The notes under the pieces were generated by a model. The model saw only the letters and a list, made by a program, of their open reading frames with translations. It made no database searches and was not told the origin of the DNA. Shown here piece by piece: positions 18,063 to 30,694 of a stretch of DNA of 64,000 nucleotides. Origin of the DNA: Pectobacterium betavasculorum (GTDB taxonomy: Bacteria; Pseudomonadota; Gammaproteobacteria; Enterobacterales; Enterobacteriaceae); assembly GCF_000749845.1 (NCBI RefSeq), contig NZ_JQHM01000004.1, positions 1 through 64,000 on the forward strand. Direction: 5' to 3'. Numbering within the stretch: position 1 is the stretch's first letter; the number at the start of each line of letters is the position of its first letter. The position numbers were made by a program, and so were the translations under genes.

Positions 18063-18085
18063 CTGCGGTAATGGATTTGCCGCAG
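18063..18085 (+). promoter_or_regulatory. Hairpin in pehX leader
   Basis: CTGCGG and CCGCAG pair across an 11-base loop, 47 bases before the pehX start. There is no T run, so it may be an RNA-processing or translation-control structure, or a weak end signal for the pectate lyase mRNA. Confidence 0.45.
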
Positions 18086-18131
18086 GGTGAGAAATATAGG
18101 GGAAAATAATAGTAAAAATACAGGAAATGCT

Positions 18132-20111
18132 ATGACTTATTTTTTACCTCGTACTCGTCTTACGCTCTGCGCGACAGTCGTTCTGAGCAGCCTGATTGCC
18201 GGATGCAGCGATAGCGATTCAGCGCCGGATATTGGTGTCGATCGTTCCGCTGCGCCGCAGAATCTTAAAGTGCCGACGCTCGCCTATGATGACAACAGTG
18301 TGGTACTGGCCTGGGAAAAACCGACTAAACCTGCCGCAGGCATTAAAGATTATCGTGTCTATATGAATGGAACCTTATTAGGTGGAACCATTGATAACCA
18401 GAACACCCATTCGCCGGCCAAACCTTATATTGATAACTTCTATAACTCGATCGATACCACCAACTGGCACGTCCGCGTCAGCTTCCATAATTTCAAGGTA
18501 GCTGACCTGTCGCCGGAAACAGAGTATCGCTTCACTGTGCGTGCGCTGTATGAAGATGGTAAAGAATCCGTTGATAGTGAAGCGGTCGTGCAGAAAACGA
18601 CGGCCACGCCAGCTTCACTGAACGTGACTAACTACGGTGCAAAAGGGGATGGGGTAGCAAACGATACGGTGGCGATTCAGAAGGCGATTGATGACTGTAC
18701 GCCAGCCGCGTATCCGAAAGGATGTAAAGTCGTGGTTGAAGGTGGGACGTTTAAAACCGGTGCGCTGTTCCTGCATAGCGATATGACATTTGAAGTCGCG
18801 AAAGGCGCTACGCTGCTGGGGTCAGCAAATGGTGACGATTATCCGCTTGCCCGCGGCTACTATCTCTACCCTTACAGTTCACCTAAATTGCCGAAGCGTC
18901 CGCCTTCTCTGATTAACGTACTGGAAGCGGACGATCAGGGCAGCAGCCATGCAGGCACCTTTAAAAATATTCGTATCGTCGGGCAGGGCACCATTGATGG
19001 CAATGGCTGGACGCGAGGCATTAAAGCCAGTGACACAAACATTACTGAAATTGATGAATTAAAGAATGAATTGCCGCTCTACCGTGCGAGTAAATCCGCC
19101 AATGTTGGCAGTGACGGTATTCTGGCAAAAGACCAAACGGCAAAAGCTGTTGCTGAAGGGATGCTACTGGATGAGGCGTACAAAAACCGACGCTCCAGCC
19201 TGATGACGCTGCGCGGCGTGAGCAACATGTACCTGGAAGGGCTGACCATTTTGAACCCGGCATATCACGGTGTGATGGTACTGGAATCTGAAAATGTGGC
19301 GATGAATGCGTTGGTTCACACGACGTATGATGCCAATAACGCGGATGGCATTGAATTCGGAAACAGCCAGAACGTTATGGTATTTAATAACTTTTTTGAT
19401 ACGGGTGATGACAGCGTAAACTTTGCTGCGGGATATGGTGCCGAAGTGGCGACGCTGGGGCAAAAGGCGCAGAGCGGCGCCTGGATCTTCAATAACTACT
19501 TCCGCCGTGGTCATGGTGCGGTAGTCACGGGTAGTCATACTGGTGCCTGGATTGAAAAAATTGTTGCTGAAGATAACGTAATGAATAAGACGGATGTTGG
19601 CTTGCGCATGAAGAGCCGGCCTTATTATGGCGGTGGCTCACGTGACGTGGTATTCCGTAATAACGCGATGCGTGATATTGTCAACGAACCGTTCGTGTTC
19701 ACTATCAAATATAAAGCGGACGTGAACGATACCCAGCCAGCGGCAGAACCCGCTCAGTTCCGTGATGTGACCGTTTCTAACGTCACGGTTGATGGTTCAC
19801 CGAAGAAAAACAGCATCATGGTCGACGGGATGACCGTGGCTGAGATGGCTGATGCGTATAAGTTCTCTTTTGGACGCGATGCTTATCATCAAGGCTTGCA
19901 TTTTGAGAATGTAAAATTCAAAAATGTAAAAGTTACGGACATTACCTTCCTGAAGAACAGTGAATTTAAAAATGTCATTTTTGAGAATGTACCAGGAGCC
20001 TGGAATTTCGGTCATATTGAAAATATCAGGCTCGAAGACCGTGTAAATAATGATGCCGCGCTGACGACCAGCGGTGATGAAACCATCACCCGGGAAGCCG
20101 CAACGGAATAA
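18132..20111 (+). CDS. pehX: Exo-poly-alpha-D-galacturonosidase PehX (GH28)
   Basis: This 659-residue enzyme releases digalacturonate from the non-reducing ends of pectate. Domains in order: a signal peptide with lipobox SLIAGC; a fibronectin-III-like domain (APQNLKVPTLAYDDNSVVLAW to VRALYEDGKESVDSEAV, quoted as separate pieces); then the GH28 beta-helix from NVTNYGAKGDGVANDTVAIQ. GH28 active-site landmarks are NADGIEFGNS, DTGDDSVNFAAGYG, RRGHGAVVTGSHTGAWI and GLRMKSRPYYGGG. I chose ATG 18132 because AGGA lies 7 bases upstream; GTG 18087 would add 15 residues. PehX is a known substrate of the Out T2SS, which begins 50 bases downstream. Confidence 0.94.
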   Translation: MTYFLPRTRLTLCATVVLSSLIAGCSDSDSAPDIGVDRSAAPQNLKVPTLAYDDNSVVLAWEKPTKPAAGIKDYRVYMNGTLLGGTIDNQNTHSPAKPYIDNFYNSIDTTNWHVRVSFHNFKVADLSPETEYRFTVRALYEDGKESVDSEAVVQKTTATPASLNVTNYGAKGDGVANDTVAIQKAIDDCTPAAYPKGCKVVVEGGTFKTGALFLHSDMTFEVAKGATLLGSANGDDYPLARGYYLYPYSSPKLPKRPPSLINVLEADDQGSSHAGTFKNIRIVGQGTIDGNGWTRGIKASDTNITEIDELKNELPLYRASKSANVGSDGILAKDQTAKAVAEGMLLDEAYKNRRSSLMTLRGVSNMYLEGLTILNPAYHGVMVLESENVAMNALVHTTYDANNADGIEFGNSQNVMVFNNFFDTGDDSVNFAAGYGAEVATLGQKAQSGAWIFNNYFRRGHGAVVTGSHTGAWIEKIVAEDNVMNKTDVGLRMKSRPYYGGGSRDVVFRNNAMRDIVNEPFVFTIKYKADVNDTQPAAEPAQFRDVTVSNVTVDGSPKKNSIMVDGMTVAEMADAYKFSFGRDAYHQGLHFENVKFKNVKVTDITFLKNSEFKNVIFENVPGAWNFGHIENIRLEDRVNNDAALTTSGDETITREAATE

Positions 20112-20119
20112 GGCATTTT

Positions 20120-20141
20120 CCCCACGCCGTTGGGCGTGGGG
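20120..20141 (+). promoter_or_regulatory. Strong hairpin between pehX and outC
   Basis: CCCCACGCC pairs perfectly with GGCGTGGGG across loop GTTG, ending 20 bases before the outC start. There is no T run. It may stabilise the pehX 3' end or limit read-through into the out operon. Confidence 0.6.
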
Positions 20142-20161
20142 AGTATTATGGATGATTACCT

Positions 20162-21025
20162 ATGGCACGATTACAAGCTTTCAAAGAACCGTCTTTTAAT
20201 TCGTTGGTTACCACTTTTCGGTCACTGCCCGCTCCTCTGATTCGACGTATCGTGTTGGGGCTGATTTTGCTGCTGATTTGTCAGCAGTTGGCTGTACTGA
20301 CCTGGCGCTTTCTCCTACCTGAAGACTCACACATTGTTGGTGTATCGGTCACGCCTGCCCAAGCGAAAGAAAAACCCGTAATACCGGGTGATTTTACTCT
20401 GTTCGGGCGGGCTCCCGATGCGGATGCCTCCGCCGTTAACGACGCCGCATTATCCGGTAATATTCCTCTGTCATCGTTAAATATCAGTCTGACCGGGGTG
20501 CTGGCGAGTGAAGACGCCAAACGTTCGATTGCCATTATCGCTAAAGATAGTCAGCAATATACTCGTAACGTCGGCGATGCGGTGCCGGGCTATGAAGCCA
20601 AAATTGTGACTATCTCTGCCGATCGTGTCGTGATTCAGTATCAGGGGCGCTATGAGGCGCTGCATTTGTATCAGGAAGAAAGTACTGCTGACGCACCGCC
20701 GTCTTCTGGTGCCTTTAATCAGGCGAAAGATAAGATACAAAAAGATCCCTTTACGACACAGGACTACCTCACTATTTCTCCCGTCACGGAAGAAGACGTA
20801 CTGAAGGGATATCAGTTAAACCCCGGCAAAAATCCCGATCTTTTTTACCGAGCAGGCTTGCAGGACAACGACCTTGCTGTGTCATTAAACGGTATGGATT
20901 TACGCGATGCGGATCAGGCGCAGCAAGTAATGGCGCAACTGGCAGGGATGAGCAAATTTAATTTGACCGTCGAGCGTGATGGTCAACAGCAAGATATATA
21001 TCTGGCATTGGATGGAGACCACTAA
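20162..21025 (+). CDS. outC: T2SS inner-membrane protein OutC (GspC)
   Basis: This 287-residue protein links the inner-membrane platform to the OutD secretin and helps choose substrates. It has a short cytoplasmic start, one membrane helix (IVLGLILLLICQQLAVLTWR) and a periplasmic HR domain (LSSLNISLTGVLASEDAKRS to RNVGDAVPGYEAKIV, quoted as separate pieces). A C-terminal PDZ domain follows (GYQLNPGKNPDLFYRAGLQ, DLAVSLNGMDLRDADQAQQV). It is the first gene of the outC-outO unit. The outD start codon lies inside its last codons. Confidence 0.95.
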   Translation: MARLQAFKEPSFNSLVTTFRSLPAPLIRRIVLGLILLLICQQLAVLTWRFLLPEDSHIVGVSVTPAQAKEKPVIPGDFTLFGRAPDADASAVNDAALSGNIPLSSLNISLTGVLASEDAKRSIAIIAKDSQQYTRNVGDAVPGYEAKIVTISADRVVIQYQGRYEALHLYQEESTADAPPSSGAFNQAKDKIQKDPFTTQDYLTISPVTEEDVLKGYQLNPGKNPDLFYRAGLQDNDLAVSLNGMDLRDADQAQQVMAQLAGMSKFNLTVERDGQQQDIYLALDGDH

Positions 21026-23066
21026 TTTGTTTAGCAAGGGACAGGGATTTTTTAAGCGTCAGGTTTTTTCGAAACATAAAAACCAATGGCTTGGTCATGT
21101 GCGCCGCAAGAGCATGTTATTGCTCGGCGGTGGGGTTCTGCTGATGGCATCATCATTGGCGTGGAGCACGGAATTCTCCGCCAGTTTTAAAGGCACGGAT
21201 ATTCAGGAGTTTATCAATACCGTCAGTAAGAATCTGAATAAGACGGTCATCATCGATCCATCGGTCAGCGGAACGATTACCGTACGTAGCTATGACATGA
21301 TGAACGAAGAGCAATATTACCAGTTCTTCCTGAGCGTGTTGGATGTCTATGGGTTCACCGTTATCCCGATGGATAACAATGTGTTGAAAATTATTCGCTC
21401 GAAGGATGCAAAATCGACTTCGATGCCGTTGGCAAGCGATGATCAACCGGGGATCGGCGATGAAGTCGTTACGCGCGTTGTGCCCGTTAACAACGTAGCC
21501 GCTCGCGACCTGGCACCGCTGTTGCGCCAGTTGAACGACAACGCGGGTGCCGGGAGTGTGGTGCATTACGAACCGTCGAATGTGCTATTGATGACCGGCC
21601 GTGCGGGTGTGATCAAGCGGCTCATGACGATTGTTGAGCGGGTTGATCAGACGGGCGATCGGAATGTGGCTAGCGTGCCGCTGTCTTACGCTTCCTCGAC
21701 GGAAGTAGTGAAGATGGTGAATGAGCTAAACAAGATGGATGAGAAATCCGCCTTGCCGGGCATGCTGACGGCAAATGTAGTAGCAGATGAACGCACTAAC
21801 TCGGTGTTGGTACGTGGAGAACCAAATTCACGCCAGCGCGTTATCGACATGATCAAGCAGCTCGATCGCCAGCAGGCGGTGCAGGGCAATACCAAAGTCA
21901 TCTACCTCAAATACGCCAAGGCTGCCGATCTGGTCGAAGTGCTCACGGGTGTCGGTGACAGCATCCAAACCGACCAGCAAAATGCATTGCCCGCGCTGCG
22001 CAAAGACATTTCGATTAAGGCACACGAGCAAACTAACTCGCTGATTGTGAATGCGGCGCCTGACATCATGCGCGATCTGGAACAGGTGATCTCACAGTTG
22101 GATATCCGCCGTCCGCAGGTCTTGGTCGAAGCGATCATCGCGGAAGTACAGGATGCCGATGGCATGAATCTGGGCGTGCAATGGGCGAATAAGAATGCCG
22201 GGGTGACGCAGTTCACGAATACAGGGTTACCGATCACGACAATGATGGCGGGAGCGGACCAATTTCGGCGTGATGGAACGCTTGGTACTGCCGCGACGAG
22301 TGCACTTGGCGGTTTCAACGGGATTGCCGCCGGTTTCTATCAGGGCAACTGGAGCATGCTGCTGACGGCGCTGTCCAAAAACAGCAAGAACGATATTCTG
22401 GCGACGCCCAGTATCGTGACGCTGGACAATATGGAAGCGACGTTTAACGTTGGTCAGGAAGTGCCGGTATTGGCCGGTTCGCAGACGACATCTGGCGATA
22501 ACGTTTTCCAAACGGTGGAACGTAAAACGGTTGGTATCAAACTGAAAGTGAAGCCCCAAATTAACGAAGGTGACTCCGTTCTGCTGGAAATCGAACAGGA
22601 AGTCTCCAGCGTGGCAGATGCGGCCTCCAGCAGCAGCACCGACCTGGGGGCAACATTCAATACACGTACCGTTAATAACGCGGTACTGGTCAGTAGCGGA
22701 GAAACCGTGGTGGTGGGCGGCTTGCTGGATAAAAGTACCAATGAGTCTGCGAGTAAAGTGCCCCTGTTGGGAGATATTCCCGTGCTGGGGTACTTGTTCC
22801 GCTCCAACAGCACGGAAACGAAAAAGCGCAACCTGATGCTGTTTATCCGTCCTTCCATTATTCGCGATCGCAGCCAATACCAGAGCGCCTCTGCCAGTAA
22901 GTATCACTCGTTCAATGCGGAAGAGGAGAAGCAGCGAGACGTGAACGGCAGCGAAGGGGGGCTTTTGAATAACGATTTGCTGCGCTTGCCGGAAGGCGGA
23001 AACGCCTACACGTTCCGTCAGGTTCAGTCCTCCATTGTGGCGTTTTATCCGGCGGGCGGGAAATGA
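21012..23066 (+). CDS. outD: T2SS secretin OutD (GspD)
   Basis: This approximately 684-residue outer-membrane secretin forms the exit gate of the T2SS. The N0 domain is seen after the signal region ([20 protein letters not shown]). Three N-domain repeats follow ([58 protein letters not shown]). Then come the secretin core ([35 protein letters not shown]) and the C-terminal S-domain that binds the OutS pilotin ([17 protein letters not shown]). ATG 21012 overlaps outC by 14 bases. A TTG at 21027 has a better spaced GGAG (21014-21017) and would give a shorter leader. Either way the signal peptide ([17 protein letters not shown]) has an unusually long positively charged N region. Confidence 0.95.
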   Translation: METTNLFSKGQGFFKRQVFSKHKNQWLGHVRRKSMLLLGGGVLLMASSLAWSTEFSASFKGTDIQEFINTVSKNLNKTVIIDPSVSGTITVRSYDMMNEEQYYQFFLSVLDVYGFTVIPMDNNVLKIIRSKDAKSTSMPLASDDQPGIGDEVVTRVVPVNNVAARDLAPLLRQLNDNAGAGSVVHYEPSNVLLMTGRAGVIKRLMTIVERVDQTGDRNVASVPLSYASSTEVVKMVNELNKMDEKSALPGMLTANVVADERTNSVLVRGEPNSRQRVIDMIKQLDRQQAVQGNTKVIYLKYAKAADLVEVLTGVGDSIQTDQQNALPALRKDISIKAHEQTNSLIVNAAPDIMRDLEQVISQLDIRRPQVLVEAIIAEVQDADGMNLGVQWANKNAGVTQFTNTGLPITTMMAGADQFRRDGTLGTAATSALGGFNGIAAGFYQGNWSMLLTALSKNSKNDILATPSIVTLDNMEATFNVGQEVPVLAGSQTTSGDNVFQTVERKTVGIKLKVKPQINEGDSVLLEIEQEVSSVADAASSSSTDLGATFNTRTVNNAVLVSSGETVVVGGLLDKSTNESASKVPLLGDIPVLGYLFRSNSTETKKRNLMLFIRPSIIRDRSQYQSASASKYHSFNAEEEKQRDVNGSEGGLLNNDLLRLPEGGNAYTFRQVQSSIVAFYPAGGK

Positions 23067-24559
23067 GTGACGTTGCCTCCCAGATGATAGAATTACGTCC
23101 CATACTACCTTTCGCCTATGCGCGATCGCAGCAAATTCTGCTGTTGCAGGGGGATAAAGACGTTAGCTTTCGAACGATTTGCGTCGCGCAAACGCCGCCA
23201 GCCGCCTTGCTGGAAGCGCGTCGGATTGCGGGCTGTTCGCTCAGGATTGAGCGAGTCACGGACGAAGAATTTGAACGGCAATTGGTCATCAGCTATCAGC
23301 GCGACTCGGAAGAAGCGCGCCGTATGATGGAGGACATCGGTAACGAGATGGACTTCTATACGTTGGCGGAAGAACTGCCAGACAGCGATGATTTACTTGA
23401 TGCCGATGACGACGCACCGATTATCCGCCTCATCAACGCCATGTTGACCGAGGCGATTAAGAATAAAGCGTCGGATATTCATATCGAAACCTATGAGCGC
23501 TATTTGTTGATCCGTTTCCGGGTCGACGGCGTATTACGTGAGATCCTGCGTCCACAGCGTAAGCTGGCTTCGCTGCTGGTCTCGCGTATCAAAGTCATGG
23601 CAAAGCTGGATATTGCGGAAAAGCGTATTCCGCAGGATGGGCGCATGGCGCTACGGGTAGGGGGACGGGCGATTGACGTACGCGTGTCCACATTGCCGTC
23701 AAACTACGGCGAGCGCGTTGTGCTGCGTTTGCTGGATAAAAACAGCGTTAAGCTCGATCTTGAATTGCTGGGTATGTCGGAACGCAATCGACAACTGCTC
23801 GACAGCCTGATTCACCGTCCACACGGTATTATTCTGGTCACTGGCCCAACAGGGTCGGGGAAAAGTACCACGCTTTACGCGGCGCTAAGTCGCCTGAATG
23901 CCTCGGAACGTAACATCATGACGGTGGAAGATCCCATCGAATATGAACTGGAAGGCATCGGGCAAACGCAGGTCAATACTAAAGTGGATATGACGTTTGC
24001 CCGTGGGCTGCGTGCCATCCTGCGGCAGGACCCGGATGTCGTGCTGGTAGGGGAAATTCGTGATGGTGAAACGGCGCAGATTGCCGTTCAGGCCTCGCTG
24101 ACCGGTCACCTTGTGTTATCCACACTGCACACCAATAGTGCGCTGGGCGCGCTGTCTCGTTTGCAGGATATGGGCGTAGAGCCTTTCCTGCTGTCAACTT
24201 CTCTGCTGGGTGTACTCGCGCAGCGTCTTGTCAGGACGCTGTGTCCTGACTGTAGTCAGCCGCAGCCAGTCGATCCGGCTCAGGCGAAACAGATGGGTAT
24301 CGCGCCTGATACGCTGCTGCACAACCCCGTTGGCTGTTCGCAGTGTAGCTTTACCGGCTACCGGGGGCGCATCGGCATTCATGAATTAGTGCTGATTAAT
24401 GACGACGTCCGTGCGGCGATCCATCGTAGTGACGGTGAAATGGCCATTGCGCAGATTCTGGGAGAAAGCAGAACCACTATCCGTCAGGACGGGCTGGAGA
24501 AGGTACTGGCGGGGCTTACGACCTGGGAAGAAGTGATCCGCGTAACCAAAGAGGAATGA
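23063..24559 (+). CDS. outE: T2SS ATPase OutE (GspE)
   Basis: This 498-residue cytoplasmic ATPase powers pseudopilus growth. It has the N1E/N2E domains that bind OutL. The NTPase core has Walker [17 protein letters not shown], the Asp box [18 protein letters not shown], Walker [21 protein letters not shown] and the His box ([14 protein letters not shown]). A C-terminal tetracysteine zinc site follows (CPDCSQ, then [18 protein letters not shown]). Its ATG overlaps the outD stop by 4 bases, which implies translational coupling. Confidence 0.97.
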   Translation: MSDVASQMIELRPILPFAYARSQQILLLQGDKDVSFRTICVAQTPPAALLEARRIAGCSLRIERVTDEEFERQLVISYQRDSEEARRMMEDIGNEMDFYTLAEELPDSDDLLDADDDAPIIRLINAMLTEAIKNKASDIHIETYERYLLIRFRVDGVLREILRPQRKLASLLVSRIKVMAKLDIAEKRIPQDGRMALRVGGRAIDVRVSTLPSNYGERVVLRLLDKNSVKLDLELLGMSERNRQLLDSLIHRPHGIILVTGPTGSGKSTTLYAALSRLNASERNIMTVEDPIEYELEGIGQTQVNTKVDMTFARGLRAILRQDPDVVLVGEIRDGETAQIAVQASLTGHLVLSTLHTNSALGALSRLQDMGVEPFLLSTSLLGVLAQRLVRTLCPDCSQPQPVDPAQAKQMGIAPDTLLHNPVGCSQCSFTGYRGRIGIHELVLINDDVRAAIHRSDGEMAIAQILGESRTTIRQDGLEKVLAGLTTWEEVIRVTKEE

Positions 24560-24560
24560 C

Positions 24561-25787
24561 ATGGCACAGTACCAGTATCAGGCGCTGGATGCGCAAGGGA
24601 AAAAATGCCGTGGCAGTCAGGAAGCCGACTCAGCCAGACAGGCGCGTCAGTTATTGCGGGAACGTGGGCTGGTTCCACTGTCGGTTGATGAAAGCCGGGG
24701 CGACCAGAAGAAATCGGGTTCTACCGGTTTATCGCTACGCCGCAAAATTCGTCTCAGCACCTCAGATTTGGCGCTACTGACTCGCCAGTTGGCTACGTTA
24801 GTAGCGGCATCGCTGCCGTTGGAAGAAGCGCTGGATGCGGTGGCAAAGCAGAGCGAAAAGCCGCATCTGAGCCAGTTGATGGCGGCGGTGCGTAGCAAAG
24901 TTATGGAAGGTCACTCGCTGGCTGATGCCATGAAGTGCTTTCCCGGCAGTTTTGAACGGCTGTACTGCGCAATGGTCGCCGCCGGCGAGACGTCCGGTCA
25001 TCTTGATGCCGTGTTGAATCGGCTGGCGGACTACACCGAGCAGCGCCAACAGATGCGTAGTCGCATACAGCAGGCGATGATCTACCCATGCGTGCTAACC
25101 GTGGTCGCGATTGCTGTGGTCAGTATTTTACTGTCCGTCGTGGTGCCGAAAGTCGTCGAGCAATTTATTCATATGAAGCAGGCGCTGCCGCTTTCTACCC
25201 GGATTTTGATGGGGATGAGTGATGCCGTGCGCACGTTTGGTCCGTGGGCGGTACTGGCATTGCTGGCTGGATTTATGGCGCTTCGGGTGATGCTGCGACA
25301 GGAGAAACGGCGTGTCAGTTTTCACCGACGCCTGCTGCATTTACCTCTGCTCGGCCGTATAGCGCGTGGCCTGAATACGGCACGCTACGCGCGGACGCTC
25401 AGCATTCTCAATGCCAGTGCGGTTCCGTTGTTACAGGCGATGCGTATTAGTGGCGATGTGATGAGCAATGACTATGCCCGCCATCGTCTTGCTATGGCAA
25501 CGGATGCGGTACGAGAGGGCGTTAGCCTGCACAAAGCGCTGGAACAGACGGCGCTCTTTCCCCCGATGATGCGCCATATGATCGCCAGCGGTGAACGCAG
25601 CGGCGAGCTGGACAGCATGTTGGAACGGGCGGCAGACAATCAGGATCGTGAATTCAGTTCGCAGATGACGCTGGCGCTGGGGTTATTTGAACCGCTGCTG
25701 GTGGTCAGTATGGCGGCGGTCGTACTGTTTATCGTATTGGCGATTTTACAACCGATTCTACAGCTGAATACGTTAATGAGTTCATAA
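24561..25787 (+). CDS. outF: T2SS platform protein OutF (GspF)
   Basis: This 408-residue polytopic protein is the central inner-membrane platform. It begins [20 protein letters not shown], as in all GspF proteins. Two repeated T2SSF cytoplasmic domains are seen ([20 protein letters not shown] with [19 protein letters not shown], and [20 protein letters not shown] with [19 protein letters not shown]). Membrane helices follow each repeat ([40 protein letters not shown]). It starts 1 base after the outE stop. Confidence 0.97.
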   Translation: MAQYQYQALDAQGKKCRGSQEADSARQARQLLRERGLVPLSVDESRGDQKKSGSTGLSLRRKIRLSTSDLALLTRQLATLVAASLPLEEALDAVAKQSEKPHLSQLMAAVRSKVMEGHSLADAMKCFPGSFERLYCAMVAAGETSGHLDAVLNRLADYTEQRQQMRSRIQQAMIYPCVLTVVAIAVVSILLSVVVPKVVEQFIHMKQALPLSTRILMGMSDAVRTFGPWAVLALLAGFMALRVMLRQEKRRVSFHRRLLHLPLLGRIARGLNTARYARTLSILNASAVPLLQAMRISGDVMSNDYARHRLAMATDAVREGVSLHKALEQTALFPPMMRHMIASGERSGELDSMLERAADNQDREFSSQMTLALGLFEPLLVVSMAAVVLFIVLAILQPILQLNTLMSS

Positions 25788-25854
25788 GCTCAATGAGCTT
25801 GTAGCAACAATGAGTTCGGTAAGAGAACCAATAATTGAACGAGGAAAAGTAAGG

Positions 25855-26295
25855 ATGCAGCAACGTCAACGTGGTTATAGTCAGCGTGGTTTTACTCTGT
25901 TGGAAATTATGGTGGTGATCGTCATTCTCGGCGTACTGGCGAGTCTGGTGGTACCCAATCTGATGGGGAATAAGGAAAAGGCGGATCGGCAAAAAGCCGT
26001 CAGCGATATTGTGTCTCTGGAAAGCGCACTTGATATGTACAACCTGGATAACAATCGTTATCCGTCTACCGAACAAGGGCTGAAAGCACTGGTCACGAAG
26101 CCGACGGTACAGCCAGAACCGCGTAACTATCCAGCCGATGGTTATATTCGTCGCCTGCCGCAGGATCCTTGGGGCACGGACTACCAATTGTTGAACCCAG
26201 GTCAGCACGGCAAACTGGATATCTTCTCCCTTGGGCCAGATGGCATGCCGGGAACGGAAGATGACATCGGCAACTGGAATCTTGATAAGAAATAA
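25855..26295 (+). CDS. outG: T2SS major pseudopilin OutG (GspG)
   Basis: This 146-residue major pseudopilin has a short basic leader cut after Gly by OutO ([18 protein letters not shown]). The C-terminal calcium-binding loop has the signature DPWGTDYQLLNPGQHGKLD and SLGPDGMPGTEDDIGNW. ATG 25855 follows a GGAAAAGTAAGG ribosome binding region. A 67-base gap separates it from outF, which may hold an extra promoter or processing site, because GspG is made in large excess. Confidence 0.97.
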   Translation: MQQRQRGYSQRGFTLLEIMVVIVILGVLASLVVPNLMGNKEKADRQKAVSDIVSLESALDMYNLDNNRYPSTEQGLKALVTKPTVQPEPRNYPADGYIRRLPQDPWGTDYQLLNPGQHGKLDIFSLGPDGMPGTEDDIGNWNLDKK

Positions 26296-26367
26296 GGCAT
26301 GCGGCGGCATGTCTGTCGTTATAAATGATGGCTATCAATGACGGCGGAAAAGGACGGCAGAGGCGCA

Positions 26368-26930
26368 ATGAAGCGGTCAATGAGGAAGCAGCGGGGATTC
26401 ACTCTGCTGGAGATGATGCTGGTTGTGTTACTGGCTGGCATCGCGGCCAGTATGGTGGTCATGGCGTTTCCTCCCCAACGTCAGAATGATAGCGCCTGGC
26501 AGTTGGCACGTTTTCAGGCGCAGTTGGAATTTGCCGCTGAAAACAGTCAGGTTAATGAATATATGCTGGGCGTGCGCATCTACCCCGATCGCTGGCAGTT
26601 TTATCAACTCCAGCGACCAGCGACAACGGAAGGGACACCGATCCCAGGTAACGACCGCTGGCAGGGTTACACGTGGCAGCCGTGGCAACCGTATCGGGTG
26701 AGCACATCGGCGACGCTGCCCGATGCATTGCGGCTTGAGCTATTGCAGGCCGATGGGAAAAAAGTGGATAAAACGCAGAGCGGTGACGATCCCGATATCC
26801 TGATTTTGCCCGGTGGTGAAATCACGCCTTTCCGTCTGGCCTTTAAGTCTGAAAACAAAGCGCTCTCGAATTGGCTTCAGGTCGATGCCAACGGACGGTT
26901 TGTGACGTCGATGAGTCAGGGTAAGAAACG

Positions 26931-26934
<4 letters not shown>
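26368..26934 (+). CDS. outH: T2SS minor pseudopilin OutH (GspH)
   Basis: This approximately 188-residue minor pseudopilin has a prepilin leader [19 protein letters not shown] GspH-type globular domain follows (DSAWQLARFQAQLEFAAENS, then YMLGVRIYPDRWQFYQL). ATG 26368 gives a typical short basic leader. ATG 26338 and ATG 26380 are alternatives. It lies 72 bases after outG and overlaps outI by 4 bases. Confidence 0.93.
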
Positions 26935-28925
<1,991 letters not shown>

Positions 28926-28929
<4 letters not shown>

Positions 28930-30203
28930 AAATAGCGGAAAAATGGAAGCGAAAAGCCGCAAAAACCCCATTAAATCGAGGAATGGGTGCTCGACATCCG
29001 TGCCTCATTATTCGTCTTCCTGTGGAAGAAGAGGGCGAAATCGAATGGCAGGTGCGTTCATTCAATGGGGAAAATTTACTGGGCCAGGGGCGCGGTAGCG
29101 TCGAGCGGGTTCGTCCGGCGTTGGCGGCCTATCCGTCCGTGACGTTTACCCGCGTTCTTGTCCCGGCGACTGATGTGACATTTTATTCCCTGACGTTGCC
29201 TCGACAGGCTCGGCGTCAGTTGACTCAAGTTGTGCCGTTTATGCTGGAAGATCAGCTGGCTACGGAAATAGAAAAACTGCATTTTGCCGTGTTGGACATT
29301 CACGGCGATGACGGCACTGTCGCGGTGGTGGAAAAAAACCGAATGCAGCGCTGGCTAGCGCAGTGTGATGCGCTGGGGCTCAGCGTCGATGCTTTATTGC
29401 CTGACGCCCGCGTATTGCCGAGGCATCAAGATGGCTGGAGCGCGTTACAGCATGACGACATGTGGCTATTTCGCCAGCCGACGGGCGGTGCCATGGCGGC
29501 GGAATCGTCCTGGTGTGGTGACCTGCTGAAGGCATCTATGCCGTTGCCTGCAATATACAGCTACAGCGGTGTATCGGTTGGTGGTGAGCTGTCGCAATAC
29601 GAATGGCAGGAGGAGGGCGAGTGGAGGTCTCAGCCGGAAACGGATCTTTTCACGCTGGCCGCAACGGCGCAGTTACCCGCCTCGGTCGATCTGCGGCAAG
29701 GCGATTATGCGCCGGAGAAAGCCTGGCAAAACACGCTGCTGCCGTGGCGTGGCGTTGGAATCGCTTTTGCCTGTTACCTTCTGTTGATCGTGGCAGATGC
29801 GGGTTGGGTGCACTATCAGCTTTATCAACAGGCTGAGCATTGGCGGCAGGAAAGCGTTCGCGTCTATCGGCAGATTTTCCCTTCCGAGACCAATGTTGTT
29901 AACCCGCGTGCGCAGATGCAACAGCACCTACAACGCACGGCGGCAGGGGGCGCAGGGAAGGGGCTGCTAGAGCAATTGAACCCCTTACAGCAATTGATGA
30001 CGCAGAATAGCGCTATCAAAATTCAGTCGCTGTCTTACGACGGTGCTGCTGGCGAATTCCGGCTGGCATTGCAAGGTTCGTCGTATCAGGAGCTAGAGCA
30101 GTTTCAGCAGCAGGCTGCTACCTATTATCAGGTTCAGGCGGGAGAGATGCGGCAGGAAAACGATCGGGTTGAAGGCCGCTTAACATTAAGGAGCCAGCAA
30201 TGA
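28926..30203 (+). CDS. outL: T2SS assembly-platform protein OutL (GspL)
   Basis: This 425-residue protein has a large actin-like cytoplasmic domain that binds OutE (LIIRLPVEEEGEIEWQVRSF to LLPDARVLPRHQDGWSAL, quoted as separate pieces). One membrane helix follows (VGIAFACYLLLIVADAGWV, about 280-300). A periplasmic ferredoxin-like domain (LLEQLNPLQQLMTQNSAIKI) meets OutM. Start and stop overlap its neighbours by 4 bases. Confidence 0.95.
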
Positions 30204-30694
30204 ATGAATTACGGCAACGCTGGCAGACAATGAGCCAGCGGGAACGGCAGCTTATGGTGGTGTGCGCAGCGGTACTTCTGCTCTGTCTGGTGTATTACGC
30301 TGTTTTTCAGCCGTGGCAGATGCGAGAAGAACTGTGGGAGCGTACGATTTCCCGCGAGCAGCAGACCGTCAGTTGGATGCAGAAGCAGGCCCCATCGATT
30401 CCGCAGGGAAATCAGACGCAGGGGGAAAGCAGCCAGAGGGAAACCAGCCTGCCGATTTTGATTTCCCAAAGCACTCAGCGTTATGGGCTGAACGTCGTAC
30501 GTTTGCAGCCACAGGGTAATCAAGCATCAGTGACGCTAGCCCAGAGTGATTTTAATAGTCTGTTGCGTTGGTTGAGCGAACTGGAACGGCAAAACGGCGT
30601 ACGTGTGATGTCGCTGGATGTGAATGCCGTCGAGCAAAATCCGGGGATGGTGGATGTCACTCGGCTCATGCTGGAACGGGCGGATGAAGCTTAA
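30200..30694 (+). CDS. outM: T2SS assembly-platform protein OutM (GspM)
   Basis: This 164-residue bitopic protein begins MNELRQRWQTMSQRERQLM. One membrane helix (VVCAAVLLLCLVYYAVF) follows, with a periplasmic ferredoxin-like domain (GLNVVRLQPQGNQASVTLAQ, FNSLLRWLSELERQNGVRV). It pairs with OutL. Its 3' end overlaps outN by 11 bases. Confidence 0.95.
   Translation: MNELRQRWQTMSQRERQLMVVCAAVLLLCLVYYAVFQPWQMREELWERTISREQQTVSWMQKQAPSIPQGNQTQGESSQRETSLPILISQSTQRYGLNVVRLQPQGNQASVTLAQSDFNSLLRWLSELERQNGVRVMSLDVNAVEQNPGMVDVTRLMLERADEA

Noticed and set aside
22227..22907. A 226-codon antisense frame inside outD
   Set aside because: Follows the codon pattern of outD on the other strand. OutD itself is certain.
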